Below are positions 57,214-64,000 of a stretch of DNA of 64,000 nucleotides, one piece after another. Source of the DNA: Marinobacter azerbaijanicus (GTDB taxonomy: Bacteria > Pseudomonadota > Gammaproteobacteria > Pseudomonadales > Oleiphilaceae); assembly GCF_030250645.1 (NCBI RefSeq), contig NZ_JASSVS010000005.1, positions 124,001 through 188,000 on the forward strand, given 5' to 3'. Below the pieces are notes generated by a model. The model made no database searches. It worked only from the letters and a program-made list of their open reading frames with translations, and was not told the DNA's origin. The position numbers were made by a program, and so were the translations under genes. Positions within the stretch are counted from its first letter, which is position 1. The number at the start of each line of letters is the position of its first letter.

Positions 57214-58890
57214 TTATACCTTGAACTGGCCCACCAGAGACCGCAGGCTTTCACCGAGACGCGCCAATTCCTGGCTGGCTTCGTTGGTCTGGGTGACGCC
57301 GGTATCGCTGCGCTGTGCCGCATCGACGATGCGCACCACGTTCTGGTTGATCTCCTCTGCCACCTGGCTTTGCTGCTCTGCGGCGGTGGCAATCTGGGTA
57401 ACCTGGTCGTGGATATGGCCCACCGACTTCTCAATGGTACGCAGGGCATCGTTGGCGTGATTGATGCGTTCAACGGTCTCGCTGGATCGCGTACGGGAGG
57501 CATCCATCCGCTCTACAGCTGCGCGGGACTCGGTTACGAAGCCATCGATCATACCGCGAATCTGGTCAGCGGACTCGGCACTTCGCTTCGCCAGTTGGCG
57601 CACTTCGTCCGCCACTACCGAGAAGCCACGCCCGTGCTCACCCGCGCGGGCGGCTTCAATGGCCGCGTTCAGGGCCAGCAGGTTGGTCTGGTCCGTCACC
57701 GCGTGAATCACGTCCAGAACCTGGGTGATCTCATCGGTTTTCTCGGCCAGGTTACTGATGCGGGTGGAACTTGCTTCGATTTCATCGGACAACTGGTTCA
57801 CGGAAGACTGAGCATTGGCAATGGTCTCACCGCCGTCCCGGGCCAGCTTGTCGGCATCGGAGGCGGCGCTCTCTACCGAGTTGGCGTTGCCGGAAATCTG
57901 CTGGATGGTAGCCGCCATTTCGTTGATGGCGGAGGCGATCTGGTCGGTCTCCGAGCCCTGCTCCTGGACCGAGGCCCGGGTTTCGTTGGCAACACGACTC
58001 AGCTCTTCAGCGGCAGAGGCAACCTGATCGGTGGTAGCTCCCACTTCACGGATGGTTTCCTGGATTTTCACCACGAAGGCGTTGAAGCGACGGCCCAGCT
58101 CTGCCAGTTCGTCATTGCCCTCTGCCGGCAGGCGGTGGCGAAGATCGCCCTCACCTTCGGCAATGTCTTTCATCATGGCAATAACGCTGTTCAGCGGATT
58201 GGTGACGGTGCGTCCGACGAACATGCCGATAAGCAGAGCGATTATCACCACGACCACTGTTACCAACCCAATAAAGCCCAGTGCTTCCGCAATCTCCTCG
58301 TCAATCTCAGCATGCGCTGCAGACACTACCCGCTCAACATCGGTAACATACACCCCGGTGCCAATCATCCAGTTCCAATCCGGAATAATGGTCGAGTAAG
58401 ACACCTTCGGTTCTACCTCACCGGATTCAGGGTTCGGCCAGTCATATCCGAAAAACCCTTCATTTTTGGCCGCATCAAATAGCGACCGCACCAGCTTCTG
58501 CACATCCGGATTGGTAGTAGGCCCTTCCCGGGATGGGTCCGGTGCATAAGCCAGATTTTCCAGGTCACGGGCATAGGCGAACACGTAGTTGCCACCTTCA
58601 AAGCTAATGGAACGCAAGCGGCTTCTGGCAGCTTCGCGGGCCTCCGCATCCGACAGATCGGGATCATTCTTGGCTTCGAGAACCACAGAGCGGGCTGCAT
58701 CAACCAGGTTCTTCAAACCTTCCTTTCGGGCCTCAAGCAAGCTTGCTTCCAGGCGTTCCAGCTCAGCCTCACCGCCACTTTTTATCTGAGCGACTGTGGT
58801 CCAGGCAAGGGCTACCGCCGTAATAAGTACTGGGATAAGCACGCCCAGCAGAAGACGGGAACGAATGCGCAGCCGGCTCAGTAATGTCAT
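57214..58890 (-). CDS. Methyl-accepting chemotaxis protein with a single Cache domain
   Basis: A 558-residue chemoreceptor. The start is the ATG 58888-58890 ('MTLLSRLRIRSRLLLGVL'); codons upstream are less likely. A first membrane helix at about 9-32, a periplasmic Cache_2-type domain ('VFAYARDLENLAYAPDPSRE', 'IIPDWNWMIGTGVYV') to about 195, a second helix ('ALGFIGLVTVVVVIIALLIG'), a HAMP region and the conserved hairpin 'AARAGEHGRGFSVVADEVRQ' follow. Small carboxylates are common ligands of this Cache type. There is no CheR-binding pentapeptide at the end. Confidence 0.9.
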   Translation of the reverse strand: MTLLSRLRIRSRLLLGVLIPVLITAVALAWTTVAQIKSGGEAELERLEASLLEARKEGLKNLVDAARSVVLEAKNDPDLSDAEAREAARSRLRSISFEGGNYVFAYARDLENLAYAPDPSREGPTTNPDVQKLVRSLFDAAKNEGFFGYDWPNPESGEVEPKVSYSTIIPDWNWMIGTGVYVTDVERVVSAAHAEIDEEIAEALGFIGLVTVVVVIIALLIGMFVGRTVTNPLNSVIAMMKDIAEGEGDLRHRLPAEGNDELAELGRRFNAFVVKIQETIREVGATTDQVASAAEELSRVANETRASVQEQGSETDQIASAINEMAATIQQISGNANSVESAASDADKLARDGGETIANAQSSVNQLSDEIEASSTRISNLAEKTDEITQVLDVIHAVTDQTNLLALNAAIEAARAGEHGRGFSVVADEVRQLAKRSAESADQIRGMIDGFVTESRAAVERMDASRTRSSETVERINHANDALRTIEKSVGHIHDQVTQIATAAEQQSQVAEEINQNVVRIVDAAQRSDTGVTQTNEASQELARLGESLRSLVGQFKV

Positions 58891-59157
58891 TGGTTTTGTA
58901 CTCCATGAAATATTGGATAATGGGCGCAATTATCCACAAAGGCGCGCCAGGGTGTGTTCCAGTTTGTAAAACGCATGCATGCAGGCAGACTGCATCCTGG
59001 TGGTGCGCATACCTCAACCAGTTAATCTGCCAGCATTTATTGTTTACAGTGTTATCGGCCAGAAGGTCAGGAGCTTGAGCCCACTTAAGACTAAATGGGT
59101 AGCCCCTGCCTTGCTGAAACATCAACCCAGACGCCCAAAGGTTTTTTAGAGCAACAG

Positions 59158-60537
59158 ATGAAATACCTCTATCTGATTCGACATGCCAAATCCAGCTGGG
59201 CCGACGACAGCCTTCGTGATGATCAGCGCCCCCTTAATAGCCGCGGGACCAGGCAGCTCGGCGCCATGGGCAGAGCGATCCGGGCCGCGGGCGTCCTGAA
59301 TGGCCCGATATTCTGCAGTAATGCGACCCGGGCCCGGCAAACCCTCGACGGGCTGATACCTGAAGACCTGCGCCAGAACACCCATATTGTCCCGGAGCTC
59401 TACACCTTTAACTACAAGACTCTGATTAACTGGTTGCGCAACAGACAGGACGAAGACAGCATTACCCTGATTGGTCACAACCCCGCCCTGGAAGAGCTGG
59501 CGAGTTATCTGTTGCAGCAGGCGCCGGATAGCTTCCCCACCTGCGCTTTCATGCAGATCGCGCTGCCAGTAAAACACTGGCATAAGCTGGCACGGAACAA
59601 GGGCCGGCTGGAACAGTTCCTCACGCCCAAGGATGTCAGCTACGAGCAATTCAACCGTAAGCGCAAGAAGATGCCAGGCGGCAACGACACCCCCCTTGCC
59701 CGGCACATCCCTGAAACATTGCAACACCAATACCTGCGAATGCGGGATCTGGAAACGGGCGTAATCCGAGGCTTTGATAGCGAGTTCCTGCACCAGTATC
59801 GCATTGCCATCAGGCGCAGCCGCGCCATCGCCGAATCCGTAAGCGAGATCAGCGGGGATTCCAACCTGCGCAAGGCCACCAGGGCATTGAAGAGGCATGC
59901 CCAGGCAACCAGCCAGCTCAGAGACCTCCACGTACTGTTGGCAGACCTGGAACGATGGCAACTGGAGGAAGGTACAGAGTCGGCACTAATCAGCTCCGGA
60001 GCGAGAAGCTATTTTGCCAATCTGGCAGATCTTGAGCACCAGGCACTCGCCAAGCGCCTGTGCAGCAGGAAATACCAAAAAGACATGGATGAGTGGTTCC
60101 AGCTCATCACCTCCCACCACTTTGAGAAAACAGGCCGGAAACTGACAACCGGAGACATCCGGAAAGCATTGGACAAGCGTATAAAACAGCATAACGCGCA
60201 AGCGCGGCAACTGAGCACGCAGTCCCCGGACGATGACTACCATAGCCTGCGAAAGTTGCTGAAACGCATACGCTACCTGGCTGAACTGGACAAACCGGCG
60301 TTCCGGGCAATGCTCAGGCAGTTGAAACAACGCCAGCAGCGATTCGGAGACTTTCAGGATCTGCACGTACAGATAGAAATGCTGACAACCTTCCGTGACG
60401 GTATTGCCACCGAACCCGATATGTTTGAGCCCGTGGCGGGGCTGAATGACCTGATTGCAGGCCTGGCCTCGGAAAAGGCGGGCGTACGGAATGACATCCT
60501 GACTCTTGGAGGTATTGATGGACACCCTGTTCTATGA
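59158..60537 (+). CDS. SixA-type histidine phosphatase fused to a CHAD domain
   Basis: A 459-residue two-domain protein. Residues 1-165 are a histidine phosphatase of SixA type: the catalytic 'YLIRHAKSSW' with His9, and the second His107 in 'LIGHNPALEE'. Residues about 195-450 form a CHAD domain, rich in His and basic residues: 'HQYRIAIRRSRAIAE', 'TSQLRDLHVLLADL', 'YHSLRKLLKRIRYLAEL' and 'FGDFQDLHVQIEM'. CHAD domains bind polyphosphate. The fusion suggests phosphatase action tied to polyphosphate. I start at ATG 59158 because the family begins there. It overlaps the DCC gene by 20 bases. Confidence 0.88.
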   Translation: MKYLYLIRHAKSSWADDSLRDDQRPLNSRGTRQLGAMGRAIRAAGVLNGPIFCSNATRARQTLDGLIPEDLRQNTHIVPELYTFNYKTLINWLRNRQDEDSITLIGHNPALEELASYLLQQAPDSFPTCAFMQIALPVKHWHKLARNKGRLEQFLTPKDVSYEQFNRKRKKMPGGNDTPLARHIPETLQHQYLRMRDLETGVIRGFDSEFLHQYRIAIRRSRAIAESVSEISGDSNLRKATRALKRHAQATSQLRDLHVLLADLERWQLEEGTESALISSGARSYFANLADLEHQALAKRLCSRKYQKDMDEWFQLITSHHFEKTGRKLTTGDIRKALDKRIKQHNAQARQLSTQSPDDDYHSLRKLLKRIRYLAELDKPAFRAMLRQLKQRQQRFGDFQDLHVQIEMLTTFRDGIATEPDMFEPVAGLNDLIAGLASEKAGVRNDILTLGGIDGHPVL

Positions 60538-60871
60538 CGGACGATGCCCTTTGTGTGCAAAGGAAATCAGTACCCTGAGAAAACTGCAGCGCGGTGAGCT
60601 GGTTTTTGCCGACATCCACAGACAACAGAACCGCAAGGGTATGCTGCCAACCCGGGAAGCGCTGCTGCGCCGGCTTCATCTACTGACTGGCGAAGGAGAG
60701 TGGGTGGTTGGCCTGCCTGCCAATGTCCGCGCCTGGTCACATACCCGTGTCGGATTCTTTTTCAGGCCACTGTTATGGCCGGTCATTTACCCCTTGGCAG
60801 CTCGCATCTATGAGAACTGGGCAGACAGGCGCTATGAGAAAAAATATGCCTGCGAGACGTGCCAGGTGTAG
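60518..60871 (+). CDS. DCC-family thiol-disulfide oxidoreductase-like protein
   Basis: A 117-residue protein of the DCC (DUF393) family. The family signature 'FYDGRCPLCAKEISTL' has CPLC at residues 10-13, and the protein ends with a second CETC pair. The ATG at 60518 has GGAGG five bases upstream, inside the end of the SixA-CHAD gene, so the two are translationally linked. The redox partner is unknown. Confidence 0.85.
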   Translation: MDTLFYDGRCPLCAKEISTLRKLQRGELVFADIHRQQNRKGMLPTREALLRRLHLLTGEGEWVVGLPANVRAWSHTRVGFFFRPLLWPVIYPLAARIYENWADRRYEKKYACETCQV

Positions 60872-60892
60872 CAAGAAACATTGGAAGCGGAG

Positions 60893-61783
60893 TTACGCAT
60901 AGCGCGCCCGCCCCATCCAGGCTGACCAGGAGTACAGCCCCAGGGCGACCCATATCATCACGAAGCTCAACAGCTTTTCCCCGCTCATCGGCTCATCAAA
61001 CACAAACAGGGCAATAAAGAACTGCAGCGTAGGGTTGATGTACATCAGAAAGCCAACGGTGGCCAGGCGTAAGCGTCGTGCGGCACCGGCGAAGAACAGT
61101 AATGGGACAGCAGTGACGATACCGCTGGAGATCAGCAGCCAGGTGATGATTGTACTGTCGCTGAAATGGGACTGGTCGGCTGCCCCCAGCCATCCGAGAG
61201 CCAGCAGGCCTACCGGGAGCAACAACAGTGTTTCCACGAACAGGCCGGACAACCCATCCAGTTCCACCTGTTTGCGTAGCAGGCCATAGGTACCGAAACT
61301 GAAAGCCAGCACCAGGGTTATCCAGGGCACCAGGCCCAGCAGGAAAAACTGGTACAGAATCGCGATGGCTGCCAGTGCTACGGCCACAACCTGTAACCGT
61401 GAGATGGTTTCCCGCAAAACCAGCATGCCCAGCCCCACGTTCACCAGCGGCGTGAGAAAATAACCCAGGCTGGCCTGGAGCACGTGGCGGGTCTCCACCG
61501 CATAAATGTAGACTCCCCAGTTCAGGGCAATAAAGACCGCACACCCAAACACGAAGCCGAGTTTTCTCGGGCGCGCCAATGCGCCTATTATCGGCTGCCA
61601 GCGTTTGAGAGCCGTCACCACAATGGCCAGAAAAATGCAGGACCAGACAACCCGGTGAATCAGTACCTCGTAGGAGGGCACCCCTGCGAACAGGGCAAAG
61701 TACAGTGGGAAACAGCCCCATATGGTATAGGCGGAAAGGCCATATATAACGCCTTTTGTGGCTTCGGGGGTTGCGGTTTTCAT
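60893..61783 (-). CDS. rarD: RarD-type EamA transporter
   Basis: A 296-residue ten-helix drug/metabolite transporter of the RarD group. 'GVIYGLSAYTIWGCFPLYFA' at the start, 'NWGVYIYAVETRHVLQASLG' near residue 90-110 and 'FLMYINPTLQFFIALFVFDE' near the end are RarD hallmarks. The transported compound is not established in the family. It is convergent with the DCC gene (21 bases) and divergent from the rhodanese gene. Confidence 0.86.
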   Translation of the reverse strand: MKTATPEATKGVIYGLSAYTIWGCFPLYFALFAGVPSYEVLIHRVVWSCIFLAIVVTALKRWQPIIGALARPRKLGFVFGCAVFIALNWGVYIYAVETRHVLQASLGYFLTPLVNVGLGMLVLRETISRLQVVAVALAAIAILYQFFLLGLVPWITLVLAFSFGTYGLLRKQVELDGLSGLFVETLLLLPVGLLALGWLGAADQSHFSDSTIITWLLISSGIVTAVPLLFFAGAARRLRLATVGFLMYINPTLQFFIALFVFDEPMSGEKLLSFVMIWVALGLYSWSAWMGRARYA

Positions 61784-61887
61784 AGCTTCCTCATTGTCCG
61801 GTGCGTCAATTTAGCACACTGCTGGTGACGCCTGCCCGACAAATACCTTACCCTCGATGCATCACTTCACCGCTTTGGAGAACGACC

Positions 61888-62268
61888 ATGAAAACAGCCC
61901 ACGATCTTGTTGCACAGGCCAAACAGGAAATTCACGAAGTCCCTGTGGACCAGGCGGACGATGCCATCAGAAAAGCCGATCTGCTTCTGGATGTGCGAGA
62001 TGCAGACGAATATCGCGCCAGCCATATTCCCGGAGCCGTGAATATTTCACGAGGCATGCTGGAGTTCAAATTCACCAACGATCCGGCACTGGAAAACCGT
62101 GATCTGAAGATTGTGTGTTATTGCAAAACTTCTGGCCGCGCGGCGCTCAGCGCGAAAGCTCTTAAAGAGATGGGCTACCTGCATGTGACATCAATTGCGG
62201 GCGGATTTGATGCGTGGCAGGAGGCGGGCAAGGATGTGGTGCAACCGGATCTGCCATCTTTCGACTAG
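61888..62268 (+). CDS. Rhodanese-domain protein
   Basis: A 126-residue single-domain sulfurtransferase. 'ADLLLDVRDADEYRASHIPG' is the CH2A-type motif, and the active loop 'VCYCKTSGRAALSA' contains the persulfide Cys about residue 79. GGAG seven bases upstream fixes the ATG at 61888 over earlier codons. The TauE/SafE gene starts seven bases after its stop, so handling of a reduced or oxidised sulfur compound and its export may be linked. Confidence 0.86.
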   Translation: MKTAHDLVAQAKQEIHEVPVDQADDAIRKADLLLDVRDADEYRASHIPGAVNISRGMLEFKFTNDPALENRDLKIVCYCKTSGRAALSAKALKEMGYLHVTSIAGGFDAWQEAGKDVVQPDLPSFD

Positions 62269-62275
62269 CCTTAGC

Positions 62276-63007
62276 GTGACTGATCTTACCCTGCTGCAGA
62301 TTATCCTCGCCAACCTTGCCCTGCTGGCAGGCGCCTGCCTGCAAGGCGTGGCCGGCTATGGTATCGGCACGCTTGCAGCACCGCTACTCTTCCTGATCAG
62401 CCCCATACTGGTGCCGGCTCCGCTGATACTCAACGCAGTGATACTGACGATACTGATGGTGGTGAGAAACCGCGGGGCACTGCAGATTCGGGAGGTGCGT
62501 TTCGCCATCGGCGGTGGGGTTGCCGGGACGTTGCTGGCAGGGGGGACACTGGTGCTCATATCACCCAAAGGATTCGAGCTGGTATTCGGAATTCTCATCC
62601 TGATCGGCGTGCTTCTGAGCGTCGCCGGTTTAAGACCTACACTGAACGCCCGCAACAGCGTCCTGGCGGGCGCAGCCTCCACGTACATGGGCACTATTAC
62701 TGCAGTGGGCGGCCCGCCGATTGCACTGATTTACCAGAACCAGAAAGGCCCGCTGGTGCGGGCCAACATGTCTGCGTTTTTTCTGGTGGCAAGTTTTTTC
62801 AGTATCGCCGCCCTGGTGGCCTCCGGTTACCTTGGACAGCGGGAACTGCAGCTGTTTGCCGTCACCTTCCCCGGTGTGCTCATCGGTTTCTGGCTGTCGG
62901 GAAAGCTGGTTAACCGCATGCCCTTCGATGGACTGAAGCCCATCATTCTTGGCATTGCTGCTGTCGCTGGAGCTGCCGCGCTGATTCGCGGCCTGATGTC
63001 ACTGTAA
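62276..63007 (+). CDS. TauE/SafE-family membrane transporter
   Basis: A 243-residue membrane protein with about eight hydrophobic segments. It is read from a GTG at 62276, seven bases after the rhodanese stop, since the first helix ('LQIILANLALLAGACLQGVA') follows at once; no good Shine-Dalgarno sequence is visible, which fits coupling to the upstream gene. 'GVAGYGIGTLAAPLLFLISP' and 'MGTITAVGGPPIALIYQ' are family marks of sulfite/organosulfonate exporters. The anion carried is inferred only from the rhodanese neighbour. Confidence 0.82.
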   Translation: MTDLTLLQIILANLALLAGACLQGVAGYGIGTLAAPLLFLISPILVPAPLILNAVILTILMVVRNRGALQIREVRFAIGGGVAGTLLAGGTLVLISPKGFELVFGILILIGVLLSVAGLRPTLNARNSVLAGAASTYMGTITAVGGPPIALIYQNQKGPLVRANMSAFFLVASFFSIAALVASGYLGQRELQLFAVTFPGVLIGFWLSGKLVNRMPFDGLKPIILGIAAVAGAAALIRGLMSL

Positions 63008-63011
63008 TTCC

Positions 63012-63692
63012 TTATTCAGCCCACAGACGTGCCCGGAAGCGACTCTGTTTCCATAGTACGGCGATCCAGATTGCATGCAGGTTGATCAGCAACGCCAGCA
63101 CCCATTCGAAGGCATCGTCTATCTGGCTGTAGATCTCCGGCACCACGGCCGTCAGGATCACCGACAGTATGCCCACTGCCAGCGCCAGTTCGCATAGCCA
63201 TAGCAGATTCCTGCCACTTCGGTGCCAACGAGGGAGGCCCCTCAGAGCCGAGCTGATCAACAACTGCGCGATGTAGGTGAGCGAGAAGTAAAGCACCACT
63301 CCAGTGCGGCGAATGATGTTGAAGCCGTCCCCCTCGTGGCCCAGCGCCAGGGTGTAGGCCGCAAGTGATGCGCAGGCGACAAACCCCAGCCAGGGGATCC
63401 AGGGACGACCCCGGGTTGCAGCGCCCAGTTGCAGCAACCAGCGGCCATTCAGGTACCAGAACAGAATACCGAGAAGCGCCGCCGGCAGCATGGTGCCCTT
63501 GAAAATAAAGTAGCTGGTACCGTAGCGACCGGTTCGACTGATGCTGGTGCAGCTGTCCCAGTAGGGAATGCACCAGGAAATGTGTCCTTCCAGAATCGAC
63601 ACGGCAAAGGTGGTATGAATGGTTATCAGCGGCGTCAATGCCGCTGCCATGGCCAGCCACCACAGTGGTATACCATTCTTCATGTTGGTCAT
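63012..63692 (-). CDS. Six-helix membrane protein, possibly Frag1/DRAM/Sfk1-like
   Basis: A 226-residue membrane protein. About six hydrophobic segments can be picked out, beginning with 'LWWLAMAAALTPLITIHTTF'. 'GHISWCIPYWDSCTSISRTG' near residues 34-53 is reminiscent of the first loop of Frag1/DRAM/Sfk1 proteins, but I am not sure of the family. The ATG 63690-63692 was chosen with GGGGAC upstream; one three codons later is possible. It converges on the TauE/SafE gene with four bases between the stops. Confidence 0.7.
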   Translation of the reverse strand: MTNMKNGIPLWWLAMAAALTPLITIHTTFAVSILEGHISWCIPYWDSCTSISRTGRYGTSYFIFKGTMLPAALLGILFWYLNGRWLLQLGAATRGRPWIPWLGFVACASLAAYTLALGHEGDGFNIIRRTGVVLYFSLTYIAQLLISSALRGLPRWHRSGRNLLWLCELALAVGILSVILTAVVPEIYSQIDDAFEWVLALLINLHAIWIAVLWKQSRFRARLWAE

Positions 63693-63914
63693 AGCCTTGT
63701 CCCCAATACCCTGGCGCACACGCGCAAGCGGCACGACTATCGGTTTCTGCTACTCTTCGATGATACACACCCGTTTTCGTTACAGCATTTGACAATGTTT
63801 TAGAAAGAGGACGATACATTGAAGCCACTTTCACATCATACTTTAGTCTAGGCCCCTGTAACCTGACCCCCTGTGTGATACGCGCTTTGCATCGCGGTCC
63901 GAAGAGTACGCACT

Positions 63915-64000
63915 ATGAATCCGGCCCATAAAGACATCGTCGAAACCGAGATTTCTGTCACCGAATTGAAGATCGGTATGCACGTCGTTCGTCTTGACCG
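63915..64000 (+). CDS. N-terminus of an HD-GYP/DUF3391 protein (partial)
   Basis: The window ends 28 codons into this gene. 'ISVTELKIGMHVVRLD' matches the DUF3391 segment that begins many HD-GYP cyclic-di-GMP phosphodiesterases. GAAGAG at 63901-63906 precedes the ATG. The catalytic domain lies outside, so the enzymatic role is a prediction from the start only. Confidence 0.7.
   Translation, partial: MNPAHKDIVETEISVTELKIGMHVVRLD

Noticed and set aside
56935..58482. Open frame of 515 codons opposite the chemoreceptor
   Set aside because: The minus-strand frame has Cache, HAMP and signalling motifs; the plus-strand frame is repetitive Gly/His-rich sequence without family marks.
63789..63820. 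TTGACA at 63789-63794 with TACATT at 63815-63820 as a promoter for the HD-GYP gene
   Set aside because: The spacer is 20 bases, outside the normal 16-18 range, and no better -10 is seen.

Overview
The window is a GC-rich, tightly packed chromosomal segment from a heterotrophic marine gammaproteobacterium. The gene content (an ectoine TRAP transporter of TeaABCD type, a gamma-glutamylated putrescine route, a complete valine catabolic operon, RecBCD, and signalling proteins with GGDEF, MCP and HD-GYP domains) and the protein sequences look most like Marinobacter or a close relative. The genus is an inference from family resemblance, not from a search. I see no tRNA, rRNA, CRISPR array, insertion sequence, phage gene or attachment site. 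No gap between genes exceeds 300 bases.

Layout. (1) 1-3.1 kb: the tail of a DUF7282-type protein, a TetR regulator with a near-perfect palindromic operator over its own ribosome binding site, a RetSat/CrtI-like FAD oxidoreductase and a gamma-glutamylcyclotransferase. (2) 3.1-11.7 kb: putrescine catabolism by gamma-glutamylation (puuB, puuC, puuA) beside a complete PotFGHI/SpuDFGH-type ABC importer. A class I amidotransferase of PuuD type is absent. (3) 11.8-14.8 kb: a SAM methyltransferase and, divergent from it, a 649-residue protein I cannot name; its C-terminal third carries a Cys/His/Asn-Asp pattern like papain/C39 cysteine peptidases. (4) 14.8-28.2 kb: a minus-strand block for branched short-chain acids: livGFKHM importer; alpha/beta hydrolase, hotdog thioesterase and acyl-CoA synthetase; then the valine operon mmsA-acd-ech-hibch-mmsB. 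Two LiuR-like palindromes and one AraC-type direct repeat mark its control regions, and the AraC regulator gene is divergent from mmsA. (5) 29.3-36.8 kb: crotonase, metallophosphoesterase, a FAN1-type VRR-NUC nuclease and an Fe-S XPD-like helicase with an N-terminal PD-(D/E)XK domain form an overlapping set that resembles a DNA repair module; a luciferase-like monooxygenase, a small hydrolase and a META-domain lipoprotein follow. (6) 36.9-46.3 kb: recC-recB-recD joined by 4-base overlaps. (7) 46.5-50 kb: teaABCD. (8) 50-64 kb: a membrane diguanylate cyclase, a HAD hydrolase, an orphan TRAP binding protein, a penicillin acylase-family lipoprotein, a chemoreceptor, a SixA-CHAD fusion, a DCC protein, RarD, rhodanese, TauE/SafE, a small membrane protein and the start of an HD-GYP protein.

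The themes are import and oxidation of nitrogen- and carbon-rich small molecules (putrescine, branched acids, ectoine), genome maintenance, and cyclic-di-GMP/chemotaxis signalling. The most interesting items are the uncharacterised cysteine-peptidase-like protein at 12835-14784, the FAN1/Fe-S helicase pair, the self-overlapping TetR operator, the two control elements of the valine region, and the missing PuuD beside a GGCT gene.
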